From Pelagibacteraceae bacterium (GTDB lineage Bacteria; Pseudomonadota; Alphaproteobacteria; Pelagibacterales; Pelagibacteraceae): a stretch of DNA of 60,642 nt. The notes beneath the pieces were generated by a model. It was not told where the DNA came from. It saw only the letters and a list, made by a program, of their open reading frames with translations, and did not search any database. Positions within the stretch are counted from its first letter, which is position 1; the number at the start of each line of letters is the position of its first letter. The position numbers and the translations under genes are program-made. Positions 7,660-16,222 of this stretch are shown piece after piece. The DNA lies in contig VTPM01000002.1 of NCBI GenBank assembly GCA_008638125.1, forward strand, positions 1-60,642, read 5' to 3'.

Positions 7660-9375
7660 TTAGTTCCAAGCTTTTTCGAATGGAACAGTTTTTCCTTTAG
7701 GCTTTTCGTCAACTTTAGCTTTTGGTGATCCAGCTTGATTTAACCAATAAGATGCTTCTCTTGGTTTGTTCAATCTTGGTCCACATCCACCGTACGCGTT
7801 GTTAGCTTTATCAGCTGCTTCCATACGTGACATTACTAAGTCCATCTCTTCTGCAAGACGATCCATAGCTTGTTGTGGTGTAAATGCACCAGAGTTAACG
7901 TCACCGATTTGTTGCCACCAGATTTGTGCAAGTTTCGGATAATCCGGAACGTTGATACCTGTTGGCGACCATAGTACTCGGTTTTTAGATCTGTAGAATT
8001 CTACAAGTCCACCTAGTTCAGGAATTCTCTTAGTGAAAGACTCGTGGTTAATATCACTATCTCTAATGATTGTTAAACCAACGTGACTTTTCTTAAGAGA
8101 TACAGTTTTTGAAACTGTAAACTGAGCGTATAACCATGCAGCTTTTCTTCTGTCAACTGGAGTAGACTTGAATAAAGTCCATGATCCAGCATCTTGATAT
8201 CCAAGTTTCATGCCTTCTTCCCAGTATGGTCCTTTTGGTGATGGACCCATTCTCCATAACGGCATACCGTTAGCATCTACTACTTTATTGTTAGGATTTT
8301 TTCCAACTAATGAAGCTGTAAACGCTGTGTACCAGAATATTTGCTGAGCTACGTTACCTGAAGATAACGAAGGTAAAGACTGATAGAAGTCCATAGCTGC
8401 AGCTCCTGGAGGAGCGTATTTTCTTAACCATTCATCCCATTTTGCAATAGCATAAACAGCAGCTGGACCGTTAGCAGCACCACCTCTTGTTACAGAAGCT
8501 CCAACAGGGTTACAAGAACCTTTTTCCATTCTTATTCCCCATTCGTCTACTGGTACTCCGTTTGGTATTCCAGGACTTCCTGCTCCAGCCATTGATAACC
8601 ACGCGTCAGTCATTCTCCAACCTAAGTCAGGAGCTCTTTTACCGTAGTCCATGTGACCGTATACTCTAACACCGTCAATTTCTTTTACATCGTTTGTAAA
8701 GAACTCAGCGATATCTTCGTAAGCAGACCAGTTAACTGGTACACCTAAATCGTATCCGTATTTTGCTTTAAATTTGTCTTGTATATCTTTCTTATCAAAC
8801 CAATCTTTTCTAAACCAATAAAGGTTAGCAAATTGTTGGTCTGGAAGTTGATATAATTTACCATCTGGACCTGTCGTGAAAGAAATTCCAATGAAATCTT
8901 TCAAGTCTAATGTTGGTAAAGTAACATCTTTACCTTCACCAGCCATCCAGTCAGTTAAATTAACTGCTGATTGCATACGTGCGTGTGTACCAATCAAGTC
9001 AGAGTCGTTAATGTATGCATCGTAAATGCTTACGTTAGTTTGCATTTGTGTTTGCACAGCCATTACCACATCACCTTCACCAAGCAATTGATGCTGGACT
9101 TTAATTCCAGTTATATCTTCAAATGCTTTAGTTAAGACTTTCGACTCATATTCATGAGTAGGAATAGTTTCAGATAATACTTTGATAGACATTCCTTTGA
9201 ATGGCTTCGCAGCATTTTGGAACCATTTTAATTCAGCAATTCTATCTTTTTCAGAAAGAGTTGATAAACTAAATTCTCCTTTTGCGTAGTCTGTTACTGC
9301 ATCAGCAAAAACTGATGTAATAACTAATGAAGAAGTAACAGCAACAGCTACTAGAGATCGTATAGTTTTAAACAT
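7660..9375 (-). CDS. glpV: ABC transporter substrate-binding protein (GlpV-like, predicted glycerol)
   Basis: 571 aa, N-terminal signal sequence, extracellular-solute-binding pattern, next to GlpSTPQU and glpK. Confidence 0.8.
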   Translation of the reverse strand: MFKTIRSLVAVAVTSSLVITSVFADAVTDYAKGEFSLSTLSEKDRIAELKWFQNAAKPFKGMSIKVLSETIPTHEYESKVLTKAFEDITGIKVQHQLLGEGDVVMAVQTQMQTNVSIYDAYINDSDLIGTHARMQSAVNLTDWMAGEGKDVTLPTLDLKDFIGISFTTGPDGKLYQLPDQQFANLYWFRKDWFDKKDIQDKFKAKYGYDLGVPVNWSAYEDIAEFFTNDVKEIDGVRVYGHMDYGKRAPDLGWRMTDAWLSMAGAGSPGIPNGVPVDEWGIRMEKGSCNPVGASVTRGGAANGPAAVYAIAKWDEWLRKYAPPGAAAMDFYQSLPSLSSGNVAQQIFWYTAFTASLVGKNPNNKVVDANGMPLWRMGPSPKGPYWEEGMKLGYQDAGSWTLFKSTPVDRRKAAWLYAQFTVSKTVSLKKSHVGLTIIRDSDINHESFTKRIPELGGLVEFYRSKNRVLWSPTGINVPDYPKLAQIWWQQIGDVNSGAFTPQQAMDRLAEEMDLVMSRMEAADKANNAYGGCGPRLNKPREASYWLNQAGSPKAKVDEKPKGKTVPFEKAWN

Positions 9376-9442
9376 ATTTTCCCCTCGTTTATTTGTTGTT
9401 GTTTACTTTTTTAGTTTTGTCTTTATGACTTACTTGGCGGGA

Positions 9443-9471
9443 AACTTAATGTCCAAGATGGTTTTTGTCAA
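9443..9471 (-). promoter_or_regulatory. Candidate sigma70 promoter for the binding-protein gene
   Basis: Minus-strand TTGACA at 9471-9466, weak -10 (TAAGTT) 17 nt downstream; strong SD GAGGGG ahead of the ATG. Confidence 0.4.
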
Positions 9472-9512
9472 ACTATAATGGGGGGGGTAAATTCTAACAG
9501 TTGTTTCAACTC

Positions 9513-11009
9513 TTAGTTGTTTTTACTTAAGGTTCTGCTTATTGCTACAGACCATTCTTTCAAAAGTAGTTTTCTTTTTTTGGTAGCAATTTTTGGCGTA
9601 AAGTTTTTATCTAAGTGCCAATTCTTTGAAATATCTTTTAAGGATTTATAAACTCCAATTTGAAGGCCAGCCATAAATGCTGCTCCAAGTGCTGTGGTTT
9701 CTTGAACCTTTGGTCTTAAAACTTTGGTGTTTATGATGTCAGATAAAAATTGTGAAAACCAATTATTCATAACCATTCCACCATCAACTTTAACTAACCT
9801 TGGTTTAAGTCCGTCATGTTGCATAGCATCAAAAAGATCGTAAGTTTGGTAAGCAACAGACTCAATTGTAGCTCTGATAATTTCCTTCGGACTTGTATCT
9901 CTAGTTAAACCACACAGAACGCCTCTTGCATTTGCGTCCCAATAAGGAGCACCAAGACCTGTAAAAGCTGGAACAAGATAAATTCCCTTGTTATCTTTCA
10001 ATGATTGAACAATTTTTTCTGTCTCAGATGCCTTTTTAAAAAAATGCATTCTATCTCTTAGCCACTGAACCCCTGCGCCAGCTATAAAAATAGATCCCTC
10101 CATCGCATAAGTCGTTTTCCCTTTTATCCTATAAGCTATTGTCGTTAATAATCTATTTTTTGAATAAATAATTTTACTACCTGTGTTTAGTAATACGAAA
10201 GCTCCAGTCCCGTATGTACTTTTTAATGATCCAGGCTCAAAACAACACTGTCCTATTGTTGCAGATTGTTGGTCACCAACAACTCCAGTTATTGATATAG
10301 GTTTTCCTGTTATTGAAGGATGGGTATGTCCATAATCATCAGCACAGTCTTTAACCATTGGAAGAATGTGTTTTTCTATTTTTAAAAGTTTTAAAATATT
10401 ATCATCCCACTGATTATTTGTAATATTATAAATCATTGTTCTACTAGCATTAGTAGCATCGGTTGCGTGAACTTTTCCTCTAGTTAATCGCCAAATCAAA
10501 AAGCTATCAATTGTTCCAAATAGAAGTTGTTTCTTTTTCATCAACTTCTTAGCAAGAGGAACATTGTCTAATACCCATTTAATTTTTGTTCCTGAAAAAT
10601 ATGAGTCAATCAAAAGACCTGTTCTATTGAAGATTAAAGTTTCTTTATTTTGTTTTCTTAGTTTTTTACAAAATTCTTCTTGTCTTCGGTCTTGCCAAAC
10701 AATTGCATTGTAAACAGCTTTTCCAGTTTTTTTATCCCAAAGAATTGTTGTTTCCCTTTGGTTGGTAATTCCAATTGTTAAGATTTTTCCTTTTAAAGCT
10801 TTGGATTTTTTTATTACATCTAATAAAGTTTTTTTCGTAGTTGACCATATTTCCTCAGGATCGTGTTCTACCCATCCACTTTTTGGGAAATATTGCGTGA
10901 ATTCTTTTTGTGATGAAAAAATTGGCTGGCCTTTAAGATTGAATAGAATTGCTCTGCTTGATGTTGTTCCTTGGTCTATTGAGATAATAAAATTTTTATC
11001 TTTTTTCAT
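9513..11009 (-). CDS. glpK: Glycerol kinase
   Basis: ISIDQGTTSSRAILF, NAIVWQDRRQ, GVVGDQQSATIGQ, KVDGGMVMNNW. Confidence 0.96.
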   Translation of the reverse strand: MKKDKNFIISIDQGTTSSRAILFNLKGQPIFSSQKEFTQYFPKSGWVEHDPEEIWSTTKKTLLDVIKKSKALKGKILTIGITNQRETTILWDKKTGKAVYNAIVWQDRRQEEFCKKLRKQNKETLIFNRTGLLIDSYFSGTKIKWVLDNVPLAKKLMKKKQLLFGTIDSFLIWRLTRGKVHATDATNASRTMIYNITNNQWDDNILKLLKIEKHILPMVKDCADDYGHTHPSITGKPISITGVVGDQQSATIGQCCFEPGSLKSTYGTGAFVLLNTGSKIIYSKNRLLTTIAYRIKGKTTYAMEGSIFIAGAGVQWLRDRMHFFKKASETEKIVQSLKDNKGIYLVPAFTGLGAPYWDANARGVLCGLTRDTSPKEIIRATIESVAYQTYDLFDAMQHDGLKPRLVKVDGGMVMNNWFSQFLSDIINTKVLRPKVQETTALGAAFMAGLQIGVYKSLKDISKNWHLDKNFTPKIATKKRKLLLKEWSVAISRTLSKNN

Positions 11010-11011
11010 TC

Positions 11012-12058
11012 TTAATTAAAATATTGCCAATCAAACTCTAATTTTTTATCTTCAATTATAGCGTTAATCATACCTAGCATTAAAGGTAATTTTTTTTTAT
11101 CAAAATCCTCATTAACTTTCTTACCTATTTCAATAGCAAGATCGGCGCCTTCAACAGTAACTTTTTCCATTTTAGATTTTTTAGCCTCTGAAAAAGTCAT
11201 TCCTTCACCTATATATGATCCCATTTTACTATTTCTACCACCACCAGAACTCACATATAAATCACCAAGACCAGCTAATCCTTTAACTGTTTCTTTTTTA
11301 CCTTTTAAATGTTCTACAAAAATTTCCATTTCCTGAACTGATTGTTTTATTAATGCAGAGGCAGTATTTAAATAATTCTTTTCTCTAATTTCATTAGATG
11401 CATTTTTACTGCAAAGCCCTTTAGCAGCTCCAACGGCCATAGAAAAAATATTTTTAACTGCCGCACAAACTTCAACTCCATGTAAATCATCAGAAAAAGA
11501 TGTGTGGTAATAATTTGTATTAAGCATCGAGGCAATTTTTTTAGCAGTTGAAACATCTTTATTCGCGATAACTACACTACTATGGACTCTATTAGCTAGT
11601 CCGGTAGCCAAACATGGCCCACCAACTGCTGAAATATTAATTTCTTTGATGCCCTTAGAAGACAAAAGTCGTTCAAGCTTATCAACTAAAAGTTCATAAT
11701 TATTTTGATAAATACTAAGGCCTTTTGTTAGCATTAAAATATCAGGTAATTTTTTATTATTATAAATTCTAAAAAGTTGATCGGCTACCCACTCTATGCC
11801 TTTCGAGCTAATACCTAAAACGATTAGGTCTACATTACTTTTAAAAATAGCATCAAATTGATCAAACTTTAGAATATTAATACCTTGAGGTATCTCTGTG
11901 TTTAATCCAGGATGAAGTCTATTATTCTTATTAAGCTGATCAATAAAATCATTCTCTAAATGAGTGCCAACGATATTTATATCGTGATTATTATCTAAAC
12001 AAGGAAAAGCAAAAGCTGTTCCCATTGCACCTGCACCTATAATCACAATTTTAGACAT
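11012..12058 (-). CDS. gpsA: NAD(P)-dependent glycerol-3-phosphate dehydrogenase (GpsA family)
   Basis: VIIGAGAMGTAFAFP Rossmann motif, GVEVCAAVKNIFSMAVGAAKGL, KGLAGLGDLYVSS. Confidence 0.88.
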   Translation of the reverse strand: MSKIVIIGAGAMGTAFAFPCLDNNHDINIVGTHLENDFIDQLNKNNRLHPGLNTEIPQGINILKFDQFDAIFKSNVDLIVLGISSKGIEWVADQLFRIYNNKKLPDILMLTKGLSIYQNNYELLVDKLERLLSSKGIKEINISAVGGPCLATGLANRVHSSVVIANKDVSTAKKIASMLNTNYYHTSFSDDLHGVEVCAAVKNIFSMAVGAAKGLCSKNASNEIREKNYLNTASALIKQSVQEMEIFVEHLKGKKETVKGLAGLGDLYVSSGGGRNSKMGSYIGEGMTFSEAKKSKMEKVTVEGADLAIEIGKKVNEDFDKKKLPLMLGMINAIIEDKKLEFDWQYFN

Positions 12059-12061
12059 AAG

Positions 12062-13480
12062 TTAATTTTTGGTAATTATTTTTTTGATAATTATAAAAAA
12101 TGATATTAACTCAATTTTTCCCAAAATCATAAATAAAATCATAAATGATTTTGATGTTGTTAATAAATCAGAAAATGAAATTTCACTTAATCCAAAAAGA
12201 TTCGAATTAACTGTATTGGTAATAGTTAAAATTGATAGTTTAAAAGAATTTTCAAAATCAAGTCCTCCGGCTGTCAGAATGCTAGATAGAATAAAAATAC
12301 TAATAAAAAAACAGATAAATAACAAAAATGAGGAATTTAAATTATTGTTATCAATCTTATATTCCGTTTTTAAAATACTTTGATTAATGATTATATTTGG
12401 AGTCACCAATCTAAAAATTTCTAACATTGAAGATTTAAGTAAAATATAAATTCTAATCAATTTAATACCTGAAGAATTTGAAATAACTGAACCACCTAAA
12501 ATAGTAAGAAAAATAAAAAATAAATAAAAGTTTTTTGGTGGAGAATAAGATGTTATGCCTGAATTACTTAAGCTGCTTACAACTGAAATTAATGAATTGA
12601 TAAAATTTATATTTCCTATTGATATAAATACAACTAAGCTAAAAAATAAAATAACAAATAGAATCAAAATATCTTCATAGTGTTTTTTTAAAGTATTTAA
12701 ATTTGAAAATAGACTATAAAAAAAATAAAGATTTAAAATAGAAAGTAATAAACCAATTAATAAAATTATTTTTTGTGAAGAATTTCTTATGATGCTTGAA
12801 AGTTCATTAGTTGGTAAAAATCCACCTGTAGAACTAATTGTCATAGCTAAATTAAACCCGTTAAACAGTCTTACACCAGAAAAGGTAAATAAAATAAAAA
12901 TTAAGGCAGTTAAAAATAGATAAAGAAAAAAAACTTTAGTTACTATTATTTTTGTGTCTTTATAGAGATTTGTTGCTTTATCGGGATTATATACAAGATG
13001 CGTTAATTTAAATTCATTTCTAAAATTAGAAAAAATAAGAATTAAAAAAATTAGAAAATATAAACCTCCTATCCATTGTGATGATGATCTCCATATAATT
13101 AATGTTGGGTCTAAAAGCTTAATATTAGTAAATATTGAAAAACCTGTTGCTGTAAGGCCTGATGTGGCTTCAAAAAAAGAATCTATAAATGTTATTTGAT
13201 AGTAACTTAAGTAATAAGGAACAGAGATTAAGAGAGAAATTAAAAAATATGTTAATAATATTAAAATTAACTGCTCACCAAAATTTATATTTTTTTCAGC
13301 ATTCTTGCTAAAAAAATATAAAATTACAGATAAAAATAAAGATAAGCCAAGAGTAATTAAATAAGAATTTAAATTTAAATAATGATCGAAGTAAGAAGAA
13401 TATAAAATGTTAAAGAAAGATAAAAAAACAATAGGATAACAGGATAAACTTAAATAATAGGAAATGCCTTTAAGATTCAT
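12062..13480 (-). CDS. trkH: TrkH/KtrB-family potassium uptake protein
   Basis: P-loop motifs GLTATGFS, STGGF, SNSGI; followed by TrkA upstream in the same directon. Confidence 0.85.
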   Translation of the reverse strand: MNLKGISYYLSLSCYPIVFLSFFNILYSSYFDHYLNLNSYLITLGLSLFLSVILYFFSKNAEKNINFGEQLILILLTYFLISLLISVPYYLSYYQITFIDSFFEATSGLTATGFSIFTNIKLLDPTLIIWRSSSQWIGGLYFLIFLILIFSNFRNEFKLTHLVYNPDKATNLYKDTKIIVTKVFFLYLFLTALIFILFTFSGVRLFNGFNLAMTISSTGGFLPTNELSSIIRNSSQKIILLIGLLLSILNLYFFYSLFSNLNTLKKHYEDILILFVILFFSLVVFISIGNINFINSLISVVSSLSNSGITSYSPPKNFYLFFIFLTILGGSVISNSSGIKLIRIYILLKSSMLEIFRLVTPNIIINQSILKTEYKIDNNNLNSSFLLFICFFISIFILSSILTAGGLDFENSFKLSILTITNTVNSNLFGLSEISFSDLLTTSKSFMILFMILGKIELISFFIIIKKIITKN

Positions 13481-13482
13481 TT

Positions 13483-14856
13483 CTATATAGAACTTAATCT
13501 AAATATGCTTTCAACTTCTTGGATTAATTCTCTTTTTGCTAAGAAAACTACTAAATCATCTTTTTCAAATATAAAGTCTGTTTTAGGAATAATTACTTTT
13601 TTATCTCTTAAAATTGCACCAATTCTAATATGTTCTGGCAAATTAGAATTTTTAATAGATTTATTTAATAACTCTGATTTTTCTAAAATTTCAGCCTCGA
13701 TAAACTCATATTCACCATCTAGCACCGAGTAAACTGTTTCTATTGTGCCTTTGTGAACATGTTCCATAATTCTTGAAACTGTTGTCATTCGAGGATCTAC
13801 CAGATCATCTATGTTTAATGATTTTTGTAATAGACTGTAATTAGACTTATTTACAATGGCAATAGTTCGTTTGGCAGGACTATATTTTTCAGCTAGCACG
13901 CAAACCATAATGTTATCTTCATCGTCATTCGTTAAGGCTAAGATTGTTTCTGCTTCTTCTATATTCGCTTCTTTTAAAATTTCTTCATCTAATGCATCGC
14001 CACAAATTACAATTGACGAAGATAATTCTGAGGCAATTAGCTCTGCTCGATCCTTATTTTTTTCAATAATCTTAACTCTTGCTCCTTCAAAATTTTTCTC
14101 TAACAATCTAGCTAGGTTCAATCCTATGTTTCCACCGCCAACAATAACAATTTTATTAGCAACTTTTTCTTCATGTCCAAAGGCTTTTAAAATTTGATTT
14201 AATTGCTCAGTGCTTACAACAACATAAGCTTTATCGCCTTCTAATAATTGATCTTTCTTTTTAAAGAAAACAAATTTATTTTTTCTTACCGCTCCAAGAA
14301 TATTTGCTTTAAAATCTGGGAACTTTTCTGTTAAATTTTTTAATGGCATATTCATTATTGGACAATTTTTTCCAACAGCAATTTCTAAAACTTTAATTTT
14401 ATCTCCAGCGAATGGTACGTTGTCTAGTGCCCCTGGGGCTTCTAATTTTCTAAAAAGTGACTTTGCTACTTCTGCTTCTGGAGAAATTATTACATCAATA
14501 GGCAAATTAGATTTATTATAAAGTTTACTCCATTTACCATCTAAAAATTCTCTAGATCTTATTCTTGCAATTTTTTTTCCAACATTAAATAAACTGTGGG
14601 CAAGCTGACAAATGATCATATTCGTTTCGTCGTTTCTGGTCACAGCAATAATCATATCTGCATTTTCTGCTCCTGCATTTTCAAGTACGTTTGGAAATGT
14701 AGCTCTACCCACAATTCCTTTTACATCTTGAGTTTCATTAATGCGTTTAATGTCTTCAGAAGATTGATCAATCACTGTTACTGAATGACCTTGTGCTGAT
14801 AATTGTTTGCTAATTGAGAAGCCGACTTTGCCAGCTCCACATATGATTATATTCAT
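13483..14856 (-). CDS. trkA: Trk system potassium uptake protein TrkA
   Basis: Two RCK-N Rossmann domains (IIICGAGKVGFSISKQL, IVIVGGGNIGLNLARLL) and two RCK-C regions. Confidence 0.93.
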   Translation of the reverse strand: MNIIICGAGKVGFSISKQLSAQGHSVTVIDQSSEDIKRINETQDVKGIVGRATFPNVLENAGAENADMIIAVTRNDETNMIICQLAHSLFNVGKKIARIRSREFLDGKWSKLYNKSNLPIDVIISPEAEVAKSLFRKLEAPGALDNVPFAGDKIKVLEIAVGKNCPIMNMPLKNLTEKFPDFKANILGAVRKNKFVFFKKKDQLLEGDKAYVVVSTEQLNQILKAFGHEEKVANKIVIVGGGNIGLNLARLLEKNFEGARVKIIEKNKDRAELIASELSSSIVICGDALDEEILKEANIEEAETILALTNDDEDNIMVCVLAEKYSPAKRTIAIVNKSNYSLLQKSLNIDDLVDPRMTTVSRIMEHVHKGTIETVYSVLDGEYEFIEAEILEKSELLNKSIKNSNLPEHIRIGAILRDKKVIIPKTDFIFEKDDLVVFLAKRELIQEVESIFRLSSI

Positions 14857-14858
14857 TT

Positions 14859-16220
14859 TTAATTAAGACCTTTTATACCTAAAGCTTTTAGTTTTCTATG
14901 AAGAGCTGATCTTTCCATTCCAATAAAATCAGCAGTTTTTGAGACATTGCCATTATTTTTCTTCAATTGATTGATTAAGTAGTTTGTTTCAAATTTTTCC
15001 CTAGCTTCTTTTAGAGGAACAGACAGGGTATTGTTCATTGTTTCATTATTTATACTTGGATTCTCCGATAAGATTTCAGTTAAAATTTTATTTGTATCCT
15101 TTTTATCTTCATTTAATGACAATATTGTAACTCTTTCAATTAAATTTCTAAGTTCTCTAATATTTCCTGGCCAATTATAACTATATAGTAAATCATTGTT
15201 TGCATCTATTTCGGCCTCAGGTACTCCATTAATTTCGGCAACTTTTTTCTTAAAATAGTTAATTAGCAAAGGTATATCTTCAGTTCTAGATTGTAATGAT
15301 GGTAGATTGATCGGAACTACATTTATTCTATGATATAAATCTTCTCTAAATTTTTTTTCATCAACTAAATTCTTTAAATCTTTAGATGTTGAAGAAATAA
15401 TTCTAATATTTGCATAAACATCTTTTGTTCCATTAACTCTTTTAAATTTTTGATCAATTAAAACTCTTAGAATATTGGATTGAATTTCTAAAGGTATTTC
15501 CGAAATTTCATCGAATAGTAAAGTTCCGTTATTTGCTTTTTCCAAAATACCAAAATTTATAGCACCGTTGTCTAATTCTTCTCCAAAAAGTTGTTTCTCA
15601 TAATTTTTCTCTTTTAGTAAAGCGGCATTAAAAACAATAAAAGGATTTTTAGCTCTCCCAGAACTTTTATGTATTTTTCTTGCAACTAACTCCTTGCCAG
15701 TTCCTGTTGGACCTGAAATTAATATTCTACTCTCAGCAGAAGCTAATTTTTCTATTATCTTTTTTATTTTAATTATTTCTTGGCTTTGTCCTATTAAATC
15801 AAAGGAATGAAATAATTTATTTTCAAAATTAATTTTTTCATTCTTAATTTTAAATACTTCATCCGCACGTTTTACATAATTCAATAACTTTTCAGTTGAA
15901 AAGGGTTTTTCTACAAATTCATATGCACCTAAACGTACAGCCTCTACAGCCACTTGAACTGTTGCATGACCAGAGATCATTATTACAGGTAAATCTTTAT
16001 TTTTATTCATTAAAACTTTTAATAAATCGATACCGTCTTTGTCTCCTTTGTCTAATTTAATATCTACAATGGCTAAATCTGGAAGTTTAGTATTTATTTC
16101 AGTTAAAGCTTGATCATAATTAGCTGCTGACCTAACTGTGTAGCCATTATCGGATAAAATATTACAGATTAAAAAACGTATATCTGCGTTGTCATCAATA
16201 ACTAAAATTTCAGTTTTCAT
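14859..16220 (-). CDS. ntrX: NtrX-type response regulator (REC-AAA+-Fis HTH)
   Basis: REC domain, Walker A GPTGTGKELVARKIH, C-terminal KTADFIGMERSALHRKLKALGI; GAFTGA loop absent. Confidence 0.92.
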   Translation of the reverse strand: MKTEILVIDDNADIRFLICNILSDNGYTVRSAANYDQALTEINTKLPDLAIVDIKLDKGDKDGIDLLKVLMNKNKDLPVIMISGHATVQVAVEAVRLGAYEFVEKPFSTEKLLNYVKRADEVFKIKNEKINFENKLFHSFDLIGQSQEIIKIKKIIEKLASAESRILISGPTGTGKELVARKIHKSSGRAKNPFIVFNAALLKEKNYEKQLFGEELDNGAINFGILEKANNGTLLFDEISEIPLEIQSNILRVLIDQKFKRVNGTKDVYANIRIISSTSKDLKNLVDEKKFREDLYHRINVVPINLPSLQSRTEDIPLLINYFKKKVAEINGVPEAEIDANNDLLYSYNWPGNIRELRNLIERVTILSLNEDKKDTNKILTEILSENPSINNETMNNTLSVPLKEAREKFETNYLINQLKKNNGNVSKTADFIGMERSALHRKLKALGIKGLN

Positions 16221-16222
16221 TG

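Noticed and set aside
11368-11556. 62-aa ORF nested out of frame on the same strand inside gpsA
   Set aside because: Chance overlap in a long conserved ORF
13505-14784. Several + strand ORFs (62-113 aa) antisense to trkA
   Set aside because: Shadow ORFs opposite a strongly conserved coding frame; composition reflects the reverse complement of TrkA codons
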